Shown: positions 17,682 through 26,034 of the stretch, one piece after another | Numbering within the stretch: the first letter of the stretch is position 1 | How the letters are laid out: every line of letters starts with the position of its first letter | Source of the DNA: an uncultured Bacteroidia bacterium | Lineage (GTDB): Bacteria; Bacteroidota; Bacteroidia; Bacteroidales; UBA932 | Direction: 5' to 3' | Length of the DNA stretch: 34,499 nt | Assembly (NCBI GenBank): GCA_902789445.1 | Contig: CADAOB010000018.1 | Location: 43,047 to 77,545, forward strand | The notes under the pieces: model-generated | Seen by the model: only the letters and a program-made list of their open reading frames with translations | Database searches by the model: none | Told to the model about the DNA's origin: nothing | Program-made: the position numbers and the translations under genes

Positions 17682-20600
17682 TGAATCCTATGAACAAGAA
17701 CAAGTTATATGTCATTCTGCTGGGCGTCTTCCTGCTGCTGACGGGACTGACGGGCTGCCGGAGCGAGCTGTCGCCCCTGCAGCCCGTCAGGGACCTGCGC
17801 AGCGGTGTCCGCCGGATCAGCAGTTCCCTTGCCGTGGCACCGACGGAATCGGCCTTGCGGACCAAAAGTGCCTACAGGGGCGACGATGCCGCCGTGTCCG
17901 ACTGGACCTTGCTGCAGTTCGATGCCGCTTCCGGTCTGCTGACGGCTGCCTACTACCAGCCCTCCGGGGCCGATATCCGCGATATCGAAGTGGTAGCCGG
18001 CCGGTCCTACGACTGGTTCGCCGTGGCCAATGCCGGCGATATCCGCAGCCAGTTCACGGTGGGCCGGAGCCCGTCTGCGGCGATGAAGTCCTGGTTTGTC
18101 ACCGGCTTCGATATGCGGAACGCCGCAGGGCTTCCGATGGCCTGGTCCGGCGAGGGGATTGCCTTCTCAAAGGAAGACCTCTCCGCCGGACGCAGGCTGG
18201 AAGTGAAGCTGACCCGGCTCGTGGCCCGCTATGATATCACGGTGGACAAAAGTGCGCTGACGCGCTATTCCTTTGCCGTTGAGGCCGTCACGATTGAAGG
18301 ACCGGCCAGTGTACGGGCTTTCTCGGAAAGCCGGGGAACGGATGTGGCCACGACGACCGACGTCGCTTCCGCGGCCGATGTCCAGCGGCTCAACGCAGGC
18401 GGTTCCGCCACATTCTATGCGGCGGAAAACTGCTATGGCGAGCTTTCCATCGCCGATCCCGACAGCAAGCGCCCGGCAAGCCTGGCGCCCGGCGACCATC
18501 CCTCTTTCATCGAAATCAGTGGAAAGGCTACCGTCCTCGACGGCAGCGGCCTTACCTTTCCGGCCCGCTACCGTTTCTATCTGGGCCGGAACGCCAGTTC
18601 CAATTTCGATGTTATCCGGAACACGGAAAATACAGTCACCCTGCGCCTGAGTGATGCAAAACTCGATGCCGCCCGCGACGAGCGCGAAGCCATCGATGCC
18701 GGGCAGCATCCGGATCCGCTGTGGAAAGTGGAGGTCGATCCGTACAGCGATTCGCGCAGCCTGCAGTTTCAGCACGGAGCCGCTGCCGGCGGAGCGGGTA
18801 TCCGCCTGTTGCCCAGGGCTTACACGGCCGAATCCGTCGTACGGCTTCCGGAAGGACTGTCCTATCAGCTGCGGCTCGACCAGGGCCTTTACGACGCCGG
18901 TGTCCGGGTGTATCTGACAGCGTCCGGTGGCGGAGCCGTCCTGCCGGAGACGGGCTATACGGAAGCCACGTGGATCCGCCTCACGGGAAGCCCCGAAACC
19001 CTTTACTTTTATCTTCCGGAGGGCACTGCCGCAGCAGGCGGCCAGGCGCATATCCGTACCCTTGACGGCCGCAAGTCCGATGCGCTGACGCTCAGCGCGG
19101 GGCGCGTGCTCGACCATCTCGCGCTGCAGTTCGCTTCCGTGACGGGAATCAATACCTCGGAGAACCCGGCCGGTGAAGCCGGTTCCTGGGGCAGCCGCTA
19201 TACGACGCCCGTGGACACGGTCCTCATGCAGAATCTCAACAACGGATATCCGAACGGATTCGCCCTGCGCGTGTATGCGGTTTATACGGACGGTTCGGAG
19301 CAACTGCTCGGCAGCGATGCTGCCACAGCGCCGTACTATCGTTGGGAGACCCGTTCGGTCACGGGAACAGCGGCTGGCGTGAACAAGGGTTACGGCAGCA
19401 GCAGTGCGTATTTTTTCCAGAAGCTGAAGGCGGTCCCGGAATATCGTTCTATCCGGACCGGCCACAGCGGTATGGGGAGCTTCCGGATCTATTACACTGA
19501 GAATGAAGTGACGAAAGACTTGACGGCCACGGTGCGCGTCCACAACGGCACGCTCCGGACCTGGCCGGCGTCGAAGGCGGCCGACCGCATCCGGCTCAGT
19601 CCCGGCGGATCCGTGGATCTGGGCTACTGGTGGGTGGACAACAACGGAAAAGATTCTGTCAATGTGACGCCGCTGGTGCATCCGCAGCTGTCGGTCACCA
19701 CGGGCGGTACGGCCCTTCTCTATGAAGGACTCCGGGACGGGAAGGCGCGGTTCCGTGCGACCGGCACGCCCGGTGACGCCCGGGCTTCGGTCTCCGGTAC
19801 CGGCTATATCACCCATATGGCAGTCGCCTCGCTCTTTGGCGATGATCCGCAGAAAGTCCGTGCGGCCAGTCTTCCGACCAGCGGCGGTATCTCGTCCGGG
19901 AACTTCGACGCTTTCCGCCATGCCTATTTCACAGTCCTTGACGAACGGGTGCTCGACCATGTCGCCGTCGTGCCGGACTACATCTACGTTCCCGACCTGG
20001 CGAATACAACCGCCAACGATCCTGCATCCGGAACGCGCCTGACATTCAAGCTGTATGCTTATTATGAAGGCAGCGACACACCGGTCGATGTCACGACAGA
20101 TGCGGGGACGGTCTGGAGCCGTGTCACCGGCACGGCAGGCAGTGGCGGCAGCAGCCGGGCCAATTATTTCATGGGTTGGATCCAGAACCGGACGAAATTC
20201 GTTTACGGCCGCACGCCGCTGGCTTCGGAAACTTCCTGTTACGGCTTCAGCGACGGTTATTTCTGGATGAAGTGTTCGAAGTTGGACGTGACCAGCATCG
20301 ATTTGTATGAAAGTTACCTGACGCAGGGCGCCATCGAATTGCCGGCGGCCATCTATACGGCTTCTTATACCTTCGGTGGCCGGACAATGCAGGCCAGCAT
20401 CCGGGGCGTGGTCGCCAAAGAAGCGGCTTCCCTGACCCTTTCGCCTGCCACGGTTTCGCTCTATACCGGCGCGTCCGTCGCGCTGACCGCGACCGTGACC
20501 TATACGGACGGTTCTTCGGAGACGGTGACGGACCTGGCAGCGTGGGACAACGATGCCTCCGGCCTGCTGAATTGCAACGGAGGCGGCCGATATACGGCTG

Positions 20601-23197
20601 GCGATATGCCAGGAAACACTTCGGTGACAGCCCGTTACGGCGGCCTTAGCGCTACCGTGCCGGTGACGGTCCGGGAGCGGGGCGTATCCTCATTCACACT
20701 CGAAATCTGCGACGCTGGCGGTGCCTGGCAGCAAAGCAACGCCGTCCTGACGCTGGGCGGCCGGTATCCCGCACGCCTGCGCGTCACCTACGAAGACCAT
20801 ACGACAGGCGTGGTGGATGCCGGATTCACGCTGACCTCTTCCGTACCGGCCGTGGCTGCGCAGGCTGCAGACGGGACGCTTGGCGCACTGGCCATCGGCG
20901 CGAGCCGCATAACCGCTTCCTTCAAGGGCAAGACGAGCGGCAATGCCGTGCAGGTGACGGTCCAGAACCATGACTACACTTACGAACTGCTGCTCAGCCC
21001 GCTCGGCCCGGCTTCGGCTTATTCCTATGACCAGGTCAAGCAAGCCGGCGCACAAGCGCAGCCGTTGGCCTGGGACGAGTCCGTCATCCTGTATGCCTAT
21101 CATGTCCGCTTGGACCATGGGACGCTGGATGCAAGCTACGGGGCCGGCGGTTTGCTGGATGTATCCGGTCTGGCTGCGTGGTCGGTCGATCCGGCGTTGA
21201 CGGCATCGTCTGTCGGGGCCTGGCAGGCCACTATGCAGACCTATGCGGCACACAATACAAGTGGAAACGCCGTGACGGGCGACGTTGAAGCCGATTACGC
21301 GGGATTGACCGCCCGGCTGACACTCGACGTGGCCAGCTATGAGGCTCCGTATCTCCGGATTGAAGAAAGCGGACCGCTCAGCTGGAACTGTTGGGAATCC
21401 GGCTCATCTTCCGCAAAAACCCTGACGGTTTCTTCCAATGTGGCCTGGACGCTCAGCGATTTGGGTGAACACTGGTATGTCAGTCGTCGCAGCGGTTCGG
21501 GCAATGCCACGCTGACCGTTTATCCAAAGATCGAGAACGAAGGTGGCGATGAAGATGTCACCCTGACCGTCTCCGCTTCCGATCCGGGACTCAGTGACAG
21601 CATCGACCTGCAGCATGACGGCATGGAAGGCCGGGGCCGAAACAAATTGTGGTGGCGGGTCGTCGTGACGCCGGCCTCGAAGACCCTCGCCGTCGGTGAG
21701 ACCTTCGACCGCTTCCAAGCATACCTGTATGCCTATCGCGATGCCGGGCGGACGCTGCAAGTCGGCACACCGCTCGATATTTCCAACACGGCCCTCTATG
21801 AAGTGTCCGATCCAGCCGTGGCGTCCGTCGTCTCCACCACAGGTGGACCGACGACGGGACAGGCGACAGGCCTGTCGGCCGGCAGCGTGACGGTACGGGC
21901 CTGGTGGGCTTTCAACTCGTCCATGCCGATGACGTATCGTGACGGCGTGCCGGTCGAGGAGCCTGGCGAAGCGGCGTTGACGGTTACGGCTACACCGCCG
22001 ACAGTCCGCTACCGGATCATCACGGCCCTCACCCCCGCGTCCGTTGAATGGAACGGAACCGCTGTGGCTTCTGCGATGCTGCAGCAAAGCACGGACGGCG
22101 GCCCGTGGTCGGATGTCCGCGACGTGACGGCTTCCGTCTCATTTACAGCCGACAAGGCCATCGTAACCATAAACGGATCGGACCTGTCCGCATCCAATCC
22201 CGACGAGACGGCTGTGACCGTGTCGGTTGTGGCGGCCCATTATTCCGGCAGCGAAGACATCAGCGAATATGTACCCGCTGCGCTGCTTGTCGGTCCCAAA
22301 CCGGCGCCGCCGGCCGCCTCGCTTTCCGCTTCGCCCGATGCCCTGTCCTGGGCTTGGGATGAATCGGGCAGCGGGAACGCCAGGTCTGTCGCCGTAGCGG
22401 CAAGTGGCTGCTCGTGGACGGTGCGCAGCATTTCTGGCGGCTTCAGCCACGCGGTGCAGGGCAATGCCGTCCTGGTCTGGCCGGAGGGTCAGAACGGGGA
22501 TGCAACGCCTTTGACAGGCACGCTGGTTATTGCCGGAACGAATGGCGTTTCGGATGTGGCCGTCTCCCTGTCGCAAGCTGCGCGGCCGGCACCGGTACTC
22601 GTGCGCCTGGATTTCGACCAGGATCATTACGAACTGGTCCGCGTGTCGGGTGGGGAAGTGCTTACCAGCCATTCCTTCACGCTCACAGCCCGTTACAGCG
22701 ACGGAAGCACGGCCGACGTAACGGCAGAAGCCGCGTACGCCGACCAGGGTTCCGTGACGGTCAGTGCGCCAGACGGCCTGCTGACGGCGACAGCCGCCTG
22801 CAGCGGAAAGCAGTTGACCGCGACGTTCGGCGGCATTTCAGCGACGGCTTCCTATTCGGCGGTCGATCTGGAAGTCCCGGCCGACCTGGTGATGTCCCAT
22901 TTCGAGAGCCAGGAAGATCAGAACCGGGAATTCGTGATTACGGATTTCAAGGCAACGATCCGTAAGGTGCTTTCGGCCGCTCAGCGGCAGGAGACAGTCA
23001 CCGGGGATGTGACCGTCAGCGCCGTGGACGGGCTGGTCGTGCACGATCCGCAGCCGGACACGCCGTTCCTCTTCCATCTGACGGCAGCGGGCAGCGGAAC
23101 CGTCCGCTTTGCCTATACACTGGACGGCGTTACCCTGACGCGTCTGCTTACCGTCACCTGTTCAGCCCACAACCATATCACCTATACCTGGGAGTGA
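17681..23197 (+). CDS. Giant multidomain surface lipoprotein, probable fimbrial tip adhesin (DUF4906/Ig-like)
   Basis: 1838 residues with signal peptide and lipobox TGLTGC (Cys26); ATG 17690 is an alternative start. Residues about 45-330 follow the fimbrillin-like plan of DUF4906 proteins, the large terminal genes of Bacteroidales fimbrial loci: LRTKSAYRGDD, YDWFAVANAGD, YRFYLGRN, VTLRLSD. A long middle (330-910) has beta-rich sequence I cannot assign. Residues about 915-1000 form a Big_2-like Ig domain (LTLSPATVSLYTGASVALTA, YTDGSSETVTDL), with another at about 1642-1727 (RYSDGSTADVTAEAAY). Two BACON-like segments lie near 1225-1300 (SSNVAWTLSDL) and 1543-1637 (ASGCSWTVRSISGGFS), a fold often linked to glycan or mucin contact. 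Tip location and adhesion are inferred from locus position and domain content. Confidence 0.8.
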   Translation: MNPMNKNKLYVILLGVFLLLTGLTGCRSELSPLQPVRDLRSGVRRISSSLAVAPTESALRTKSAYRGDDAAVSDWTLLQFDAASGLLTAAYYQPSGADIRDIEVVAGRSYDWFAVANAGDIRSQFTVGRSPSAAMKSWFVTGFDMRNAAGLPMAWSGEGIAFSKEDLSAGRRLEVKLTRLVARYDITVDKSALTRYSFAVEAVTIEGPASVRAFSESRGTDVATTTDVASAADVQRLNAGGSATFYAAENCYGELSIADPDSKRPASLAPGDHPSFIEISGKATVLDGSGLTFPARYRFYLGRNASSNFDVIRNTENTVTLRLSDAKLDAARDEREAIDAGQHPDPLWKVEVDPYSDSRSLQFQHGAAAGGAGIRLLPRAYTAESVVRLPEGLSYQLRLDQGLYDAGVRVYLTASGGGAVLPETGYTEATWIRLTGSPETLYFYLPEGTAAAGGQAHIRTLDGRKSDALTLSAGRVLDHLALQFASVTGINTSENPAGEAGSWGSRYTTPVDTVLMQNLNNGYPNGFALRVYAVYTDGSEQLLGSDAATAPYYRWETRSVTGTAAGVNKGYGSSSAYFFQKLKAVPEYRSIRTGHSGMGSFRIYYTENEVTKDLTATVRVHNGTLRTWPASKAADRIRLSPGGSVDLGYWWVDNNGKDSVNVTPLVHPQLSVTTGGTALLYEGLRDGKARFRATGTPGDARASVSGTGYITHMAVASLFGDDPQKVRAASLPTSGGISSGNFDAFRHAYFTVLDERVLDHVAVVPDYIYVPDLANTTANDPASGTRLTFKLYAYYEGSDTPVDVTTDAGTVWSRVTGTAGSGGSSRANYFMGWIQNRTKFVYGRTPLASETSCYGFSDGYFWMKCSKLDVTSIDLYESYLTQGAIELPAAIYTASYTFGGRTMQASIRGVVAKEAASLTLSPATVSLYTGASVALTATVTYTDGSSETVTDLAAWDNDASGLLNCNGGGRYTAGDMPGNTSVTARYGGLSATVPVTVRERGVSSFTLEICDAGGAWQQSNAVLTLGGRYPARLRVTYEDHTTGVVDAGFTLTSSVPAVAAQAADGTLGALAIGASRITASFKGKTSGNAVQVTVQNHDYTYELLLSPLGPASAYSYDQVKQAGAQAQPLAWDESVILYAYHVRLDHGTLDASYGAGGLLDVSGLAAWSVDPALTASSVGAWQATMQTYAAHNTSGNAVTGDVEADYAGLTARLTLDVASYEAPYLRIEESGPLSWNCWESGSSSAKTLTVSSNVAWTLSDLGEHWYVSRRSGSGNATLTVYPKIENEGGDEDVTLTVSASDPGLSDSIDLQHDGMEGRGRNKLWWRVVVTPASKTLAVGETFDRFQAYLYAYRDAGRTLQVGTPLDISNTALYEVSDPAVASVVSTTGGPTTGQATGLSAGSVTVRAWWAFNSSMPMTYRDGVPVEEPGEAALTVTATPPTVRYRIITALTPASVEWNGTAVASAMLQQSTDGGPWSDVRDVTASVSFTADKAIVTINGSDLSASNPDETAVTVSVVAAHYSGSEDISEYVPAALLVGPKPAPPAASLSASPDALSWAWDESGSGNARSVAVAASGCSWTVRSISGGFSHAVQGNAVLVWPEGQNGDATPLTGTLVIAGTNGVSDVAVSLSQAARPAPVLVRLDFDQDHYELVRVSGGEVLTSHSFTLTARYSDGSTADVTAEAAYADQGSVTVSAPDGLLTATAACSGKQLTATFGGISATASYSAVDLEVPADLVMSHFESQEDQNREFVITDFKATIRKVLSAAQRQETVTGDVTVSAVDGLVVHDPQPDTPFLFHLTAAGSGTVRFAYTLDGVTLTRLLTVTCSAHNHITYTWE

Positions 23198-23215
23198 TCC
23201 CGGGGTACCCGATTG

Positions 23216-23255
23216 CAGAAAGTCGTGGAATCTGCCACGACTTTCTGTATTTTTT
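23216..23255 (+). terminator. Rho-independent terminator of the fimbrial operon
   Basis: A perfect 13-bp stem (cagaaagtcgtgg at 23216-23228 with its complement at 23235-23247), a 6-base loop, then a T-rich tail through 23255. It begins 19 bases after the stop of the giant lipoprotein gene and separates the fimbrial operon from the next gene. Confidence 0.92.
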
Positions 23256-23293
23256 CGTATTATTGCAGACTGATCCAATACAGATAACAGCGT

Positions 23294-24961
23294 ATGAAAC
23301 AACCGCATCTGACCCTGCTGGCGACCCTCGCCGCTTTTTCCTTGATTTCCTGCGATCCGAAACTCCCCGAACCCGAACCGGAACCCGCTCCCAAATCCGA
23401 TGTGACTGTCTCCCTCGGCAAGACCGAAGCCGTCACGGCGGCCTCCATCCTGGGTGCGGACTTCCTCGGCAGTTTTGTCCAGGAGGGGACGGACGATTAC
23501 ATCTTGGTCCGTTCCGGCGATGCTGTCGTCCTGTCGGCAGAACCCCTGTCCGGCTACGACGGGACCCGGACCTTCGCCGGTTTCCTGAATACCCCGATTC
23601 CGACGGACCTGACGATGTTCACCAAACCCACTGCCGCTGGTGATACGGGCGAAGTTGACTTGTCGGCGCTCCTGCCTGCCAAGATCAACATGGGAACGGC
23701 TTCCCGGACGCTCAGCCTGACTTTCGGTGGCTTCCCTTCGCCGCTCAAAACGCTGGAAGATGTGATCCTTACCGAAGATTCGTATTTCGAAGTGAAGGTT
23801 TCCGTGGCGAACCTGCGTTTCACGGCAGGTACCCTCACGCCCTCTTTCAATGTGGATCTCTCTACCCTGTTCGGAATCCGCGAGGCCCAGGACGGCATCC
23901 TTTCCTTCGAAACGGAACTGAACAAGGAGAATGGGTACACCGCGACGCGGACATTCCACCCCGCGAATTTTGTCGTGAAAGAAGGTGAATTCAGTTCGAA
24001 TTCGCATACGGTGCGCTCCACCTTCCGGGCCGCCATCAAGACCACGGTCTCTCACAGTGGACTGAAGGTCACGGCCGCAGCGCTTACTGCCGCTCCGAAG
24101 AACATCAAACTTACGGTTACGGTCAATCTGCGGAACCTCACGATCAAAGGCTTTGTCGGTAAGGTCAATTTCGCCTTCAAGGACCTGACCGGCAATGTTT
24201 CGCTCCCCGAACTGACGCGGGAGATCGCGACCGTTGGCGCAAGCCTGGATCAACTTGGTTTTCAGGCTTCTTCGATGACGCCCGCGATTACCGTCGAAAG
24301 CGCCCTTCCTTTCGAAACCTCCGGCACGGTAAGCGTGACCACGCGGCGCTCCCGCTCCAATATCGCGACGGTCGGCGGCATCGCATTCCAGATTCCTGCC
24401 AGCGCTGAAGGCACTTCGTCGAAGTCCTATAATCTGTCTGCGCTGGCGGATTTCTCGCCCGCCTATGTGAAGACCCCGGATTCCTTCGGCTTTGCCTTCC
24501 ACGCGGATGTCCCGGATGCCTCCCTTCCTTTCTACCTCGGTGAGCCGGCAACGGTCCGGATCACCCCTGTGGTGGAAGTCCCGCTGGTGCTTGGCGCGGC
24601 ACTTGATTATACGGCGCAGAAGACGATGGAGATTCCCGCCTCTGCCGCTGCGGCGCTCAAGGACGGCACGCTGTCCCTTTCCGGAACGGTGGAAAACAAA
24701 TTCCCCCTCGACGCGGAAGTGTCCTTCGCTGTCCTCAATGCCATGGGCACGGCGCTCACGGACGAGCCTTCGCTCTCCATTCCTGCGGAGAAGGACGTCC
24801 CGGCTTCGGTCCGCTTCTCGACCCGCAGCGGTGCTTCCCTCGAGGATGCGCGCAGCATCGTGGTGAAATACAATGTCAAGGGAAAGAACGGCAGCCGCAC
24901 CCTCAAGAAAACGGACTATCTTCAGGCAGACTTGAAAGCTACGATTTCCTATCAGCAGTAA
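23294..24961 (+). CDS. Surface lipoprotein of unknown family (555 residues)
   Basis: Signal peptide with lipobox SLISC (Cys20), then an acidic proline-rich tether PEPEPEPAPKSD. I do not recognise a named domain. The rest is almost entirely predicted beta: repeated short Thr/Ser/Val-rich strands, with one region reading LKVTAAALTAAPKNIKLTVT then NLRNLTIKGFVGKVNFAFKD, which looks like amphipathic barrel or lipid-binding-type strands. Later pieces (VRITPVVEVPLVLGAAL, VPASVRFSTRSGASL) are repetitive in character. It sits between two terminators, so it is a monocistronic unit apart from the fimbrial operon, although it could still be a surface partner. Function unknown. Confidence 0.8.
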   Translation: MKQPHLTLLATLAAFSLISCDPKLPEPEPEPAPKSDVTVSLGKTEAVTAASILGADFLGSFVQEGTDDYILVRSGDAVVLSAEPLSGYDGTRTFAGFLNTPIPTDLTMFTKPTAAGDTGEVDLSALLPAKINMGTASRTLSLTFGGFPSPLKTLEDVILTEDSYFEVKVSVANLRFTAGTLTPSFNVDLSTLFGIREAQDGILSFETELNKENGYTATRTFHPANFVVKEGEFSSNSHTVRSTFRAAIKTTVSHSGLKVTAAALTAAPKNIKLTVTVNLRNLTIKGFVGKVNFAFKDLTGNVSLPELTREIATVGASLDQLGFQASSMTPAITVESALPFETSGTVSVTTRRSRSNIATVGGIAFQIPASAEGTSSKSYNLSALADFSPAYVKTPDSFGFAFHADVPDASLPFYLGEPATVRITPVVEVPLVLGAALDYTAQKTMEIPASAAAALKDGTLSLSGTVENKFPLDAEVSFAVLNAMGTALTDEPSLSIPAEKDVPASVRFSTRSGASLEDARSIVVKYNVKGKNGSRTLKKTDYLQADLKATISYQQ

Positions 24962-24981
24962 GCTGCGGGAGAACAAAAGTC

Positions 24982-25017
24982 AAGACCCCGATCTTGCGTG
25001 GACCGGGGTCTTTTTTT
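24982..25017 (+). terminator. Rho-independent terminator after the 555-residue lipoprotein gene
   Basis: Stem aagaccccg (24982-24990) pairs with cggggtctt (25004-25012) around a 13-base loop, followed by T residues to 25017. It begins 20 bases past the stop. Read on the minus strand, the same hairpin is followed by GACTTTTG and may also help end the tRNA-Val transcript. Confidence 0.85.
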
Positions 25018-25035
25018 CTGTTCGTTTGAACGGGG

Positions 25036-25110
25036 TAGGGACGATCGGATTCGAACCGATGACCTCTTCAATGTGACTGAAGCGCTCTAAACCAGCTGAG
25101 CTACGCCCCT
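25036..25110 (-). tRNA. tRNA-Val (anticodon CAC)
   Basis: A 75-base cloverleaf on the minus strand. Acceptor AGGGGCG pairs with CGTCCCT (one G-T wobble); D-stem GCTC/GAGC; anticodon stem CTTCA/TGAAG with loop GTCACAT, so U33 is followed by CAC, reading GUG valine codons; T-arm ATCGG-TTCGAAT-CCGAT is canonical; discriminator A. The CCA end is not encoded (CCCCG follows), so a nucleotidyltransferase must add it. A weak promoter-like CATCTTTG lies about 20 bases upstream (25137 down to 25130). Confidence 0.93.
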
Positions 25111-25144
25111 GTTTCCCTCATCGGGACTGCAAAGATGGTAATTT

Positions 25145-25178
25145 TTTCTGAAAGTCCACAATTTTTTCCATAATTTTG
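25145..25178 (+). promoter_or_regulatory. Probable promoter of the AlaX-like gene
   Basis: TAATTTTG at 25171-25178 matches the TAnnTTTG -7 consensus exactly. TTTC at 25145-25148, 22 bases upstream, serves as a plausible -33 element. The ATG follows 25 bases after the -7 box. Confidence 0.55.
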
Positions 25179-25203
25179 TAGAGATATCCGAAAATATCAG
25201 CTT

Positions 25204-25680
25204 ATGGAAGAACCTGTCATCAATCCCCACAACAAGGAAGAATATCCGCCGATGCATACCTGTGAGCACATTCTGAACGCCACGATGGTCCGGCTTTTCG
25301 GCTGTCCCCGTTCGCGCAATGCACACATCGAGAGGAAGAAATCCAAATGCGACTATCTTCTGTCGGAAGCTCCCTCTCCGGAACAGGTCGAAGAAATTGT
25401 CCGGACAGTCAACGAGGTCATCGCCCGGAACCTGGATGTGTCGATTGCGTATCTTCCTCATACCGAGGCGGCGGCGCTCGTCGATCTGAGCAAGCTCCCG
25501 GCGGGTGCCTCCGAACTGCTTCGGATTGTACGGGTAGGGGATTACGATATCTGCGCCTGTGCCGGTGCCCACGTGAAAAACACCGCCGAAATCGGCCGCT
25601 TCGAGATCCTCTCCCACGACTTCGACGGCTCCCGCTGGCGTGTCCGCTGGCGCGTCGTCGATTCTCCATTCGCCGGCTGA
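25204..25680 (+). CDS. AlaX-like aminoacyl-tRNA trans-editing domain protein
   Basis: A 158-residue stand-alone domain related to the second additional domain (SAD) of alanyl- and threonyl-tRNA synthetases. Zinc ligands are visible: His18 and His22 in HTCEH (the H-x3-H motif) and Cys119/His123 in CAGAH (C-x3-H). AlaX proteins hydrolyse mischarged tRNA, usually Ser-tRNA(Ala), in the cytoplasm. This copy is shorter than full AlaX and lacks the N-terminal beta-barrel, so its substrate is uncertain. Start ATG 25204 fits the promoter spacing. The last codons and stop lie within the first, degenerate unit of a 17-bp tandem repeat, which may have reshaped the C-terminus. Confidence 0.82.
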   Translation: MEEPVINPHNKEEYPPMHTCEHILNATMVRLFGCPRSRNAHIERKKSKCDYLLSEAPSPEQVEEIVRTVNEVIARNLDVSIAYLPHTEAAALVDLSKLPAGASELLRIVRVGDYDICACAGAHVKNTAEIGRFEILSHDFDGSRWRVRWRVVDSPFAG

Positions 25681-25748
25681 GTTCCTTCGTCGGCTGAGTT
25701 CCTTCGTCGGCTGCGCTCCTTCGCCGGCTGCGCTCCTTCGCCTCTTGA
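25664..25748. repeat. 17-bp tandem repeat, about five units, starting inside the AlaX-like gene
   Basis: Units gttccttcgtcggctga (25681-25697), then 25698-25714, 25715-25731 (gctccttcgccggctgc) and a diverged 25732-25748. A further degenerate unit at 25664-25680 covers the last codons and stop of the preceding gene. The period is not a multiple of three, and there are no spacers. Confidence 0.85.
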
Positions 25749-25803
25749 ACCCCCAGCGAGCGAACCGCTGCAATGTACACACCTGAGGCTCAGCTCATTA
25801 CGT

Positions 25804-25838
25804 AAAGTGATCCCCCTCTTTTTGAGGGGGATCACTTT
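25804..25838. repeat. Perfect 15-bp inverted repeat (stem-loop)
   Basis: aaagtgatccccctc (25804-25818), a TTTTT loop, and its exact complement at 25824-25838. There is no downstream T-run on either strand, so it is not a classical terminator, though it could stop or protect the AlaX-like transcript. It may be a dispersed intergenic hairpin; copy number elsewhere is unknown. Confidence 0.85.
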
Positions 25839-25879
25839 GCATAAGTCCCTGACCGTCAGCTGCGTCCGTTGCAGCACAA

Positions 25880-26029
25880 TTGCGGGGCTTGAGGAATAGC
25901 CGGCCGGAGCGGCGGGGTTCGGGGCAGGGCCCGATAAAAGAAAAGCGCCATCAGGCGCTAGCGGAGGCCGTTGCGGGGGCCTTGAGAATAGCAGGCCGGA
26001 GCGGCGGGGCTCGGGGCAGGGCCCCGTAA
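25880..26029. repeat. Pair of about 58-bp GC-rich direct repeats, 91 bases apart
   Basis: Copy 1 spans 25880-25937 and copy 2 spans 25971-26029. Both begin with ttgcgggg, contain gccggagcggcgggg and tcggggcagggccc, and end in a short -taa. They differ by a few substitutions and one-base indels. Copy 2 ends six bases before the 3' end of tRNA-Gly, and the tRNA-Gly terminator lies between the copies. The whole 25681-26034 stretch holds no credible gene. Confidence 0.8.
25936..25959 (-). terminator. Probable terminator of tRNA-Gly
   Basis: On the minus strand AGCGCC-TGAT-GGCGCT forms a perfect 6-bp stem with a tetraloop, followed at once by TTTCTTTTAT. It lies about 75 bases downstream of the tRNA-Gly 3' end in the direction of transcription. 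Confidence 0.65.
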
Positions 26030-26034
26030 TGAAG

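Noticed and set aside
17681-23197. Reading the giant protein as a polysaccharide-degrading enzyme because of its BACON-like domains
   Set aside because: No catalytic domain is visible, and its place at the end of a fimbrial operon with a fimbrillin-like N-terminus fits a tip adhesin better.
25664-25748. Possible CRISPR array
   Set aside because: Units of 17 bp are directly adjacent with no spacers, and no cas genes are present.
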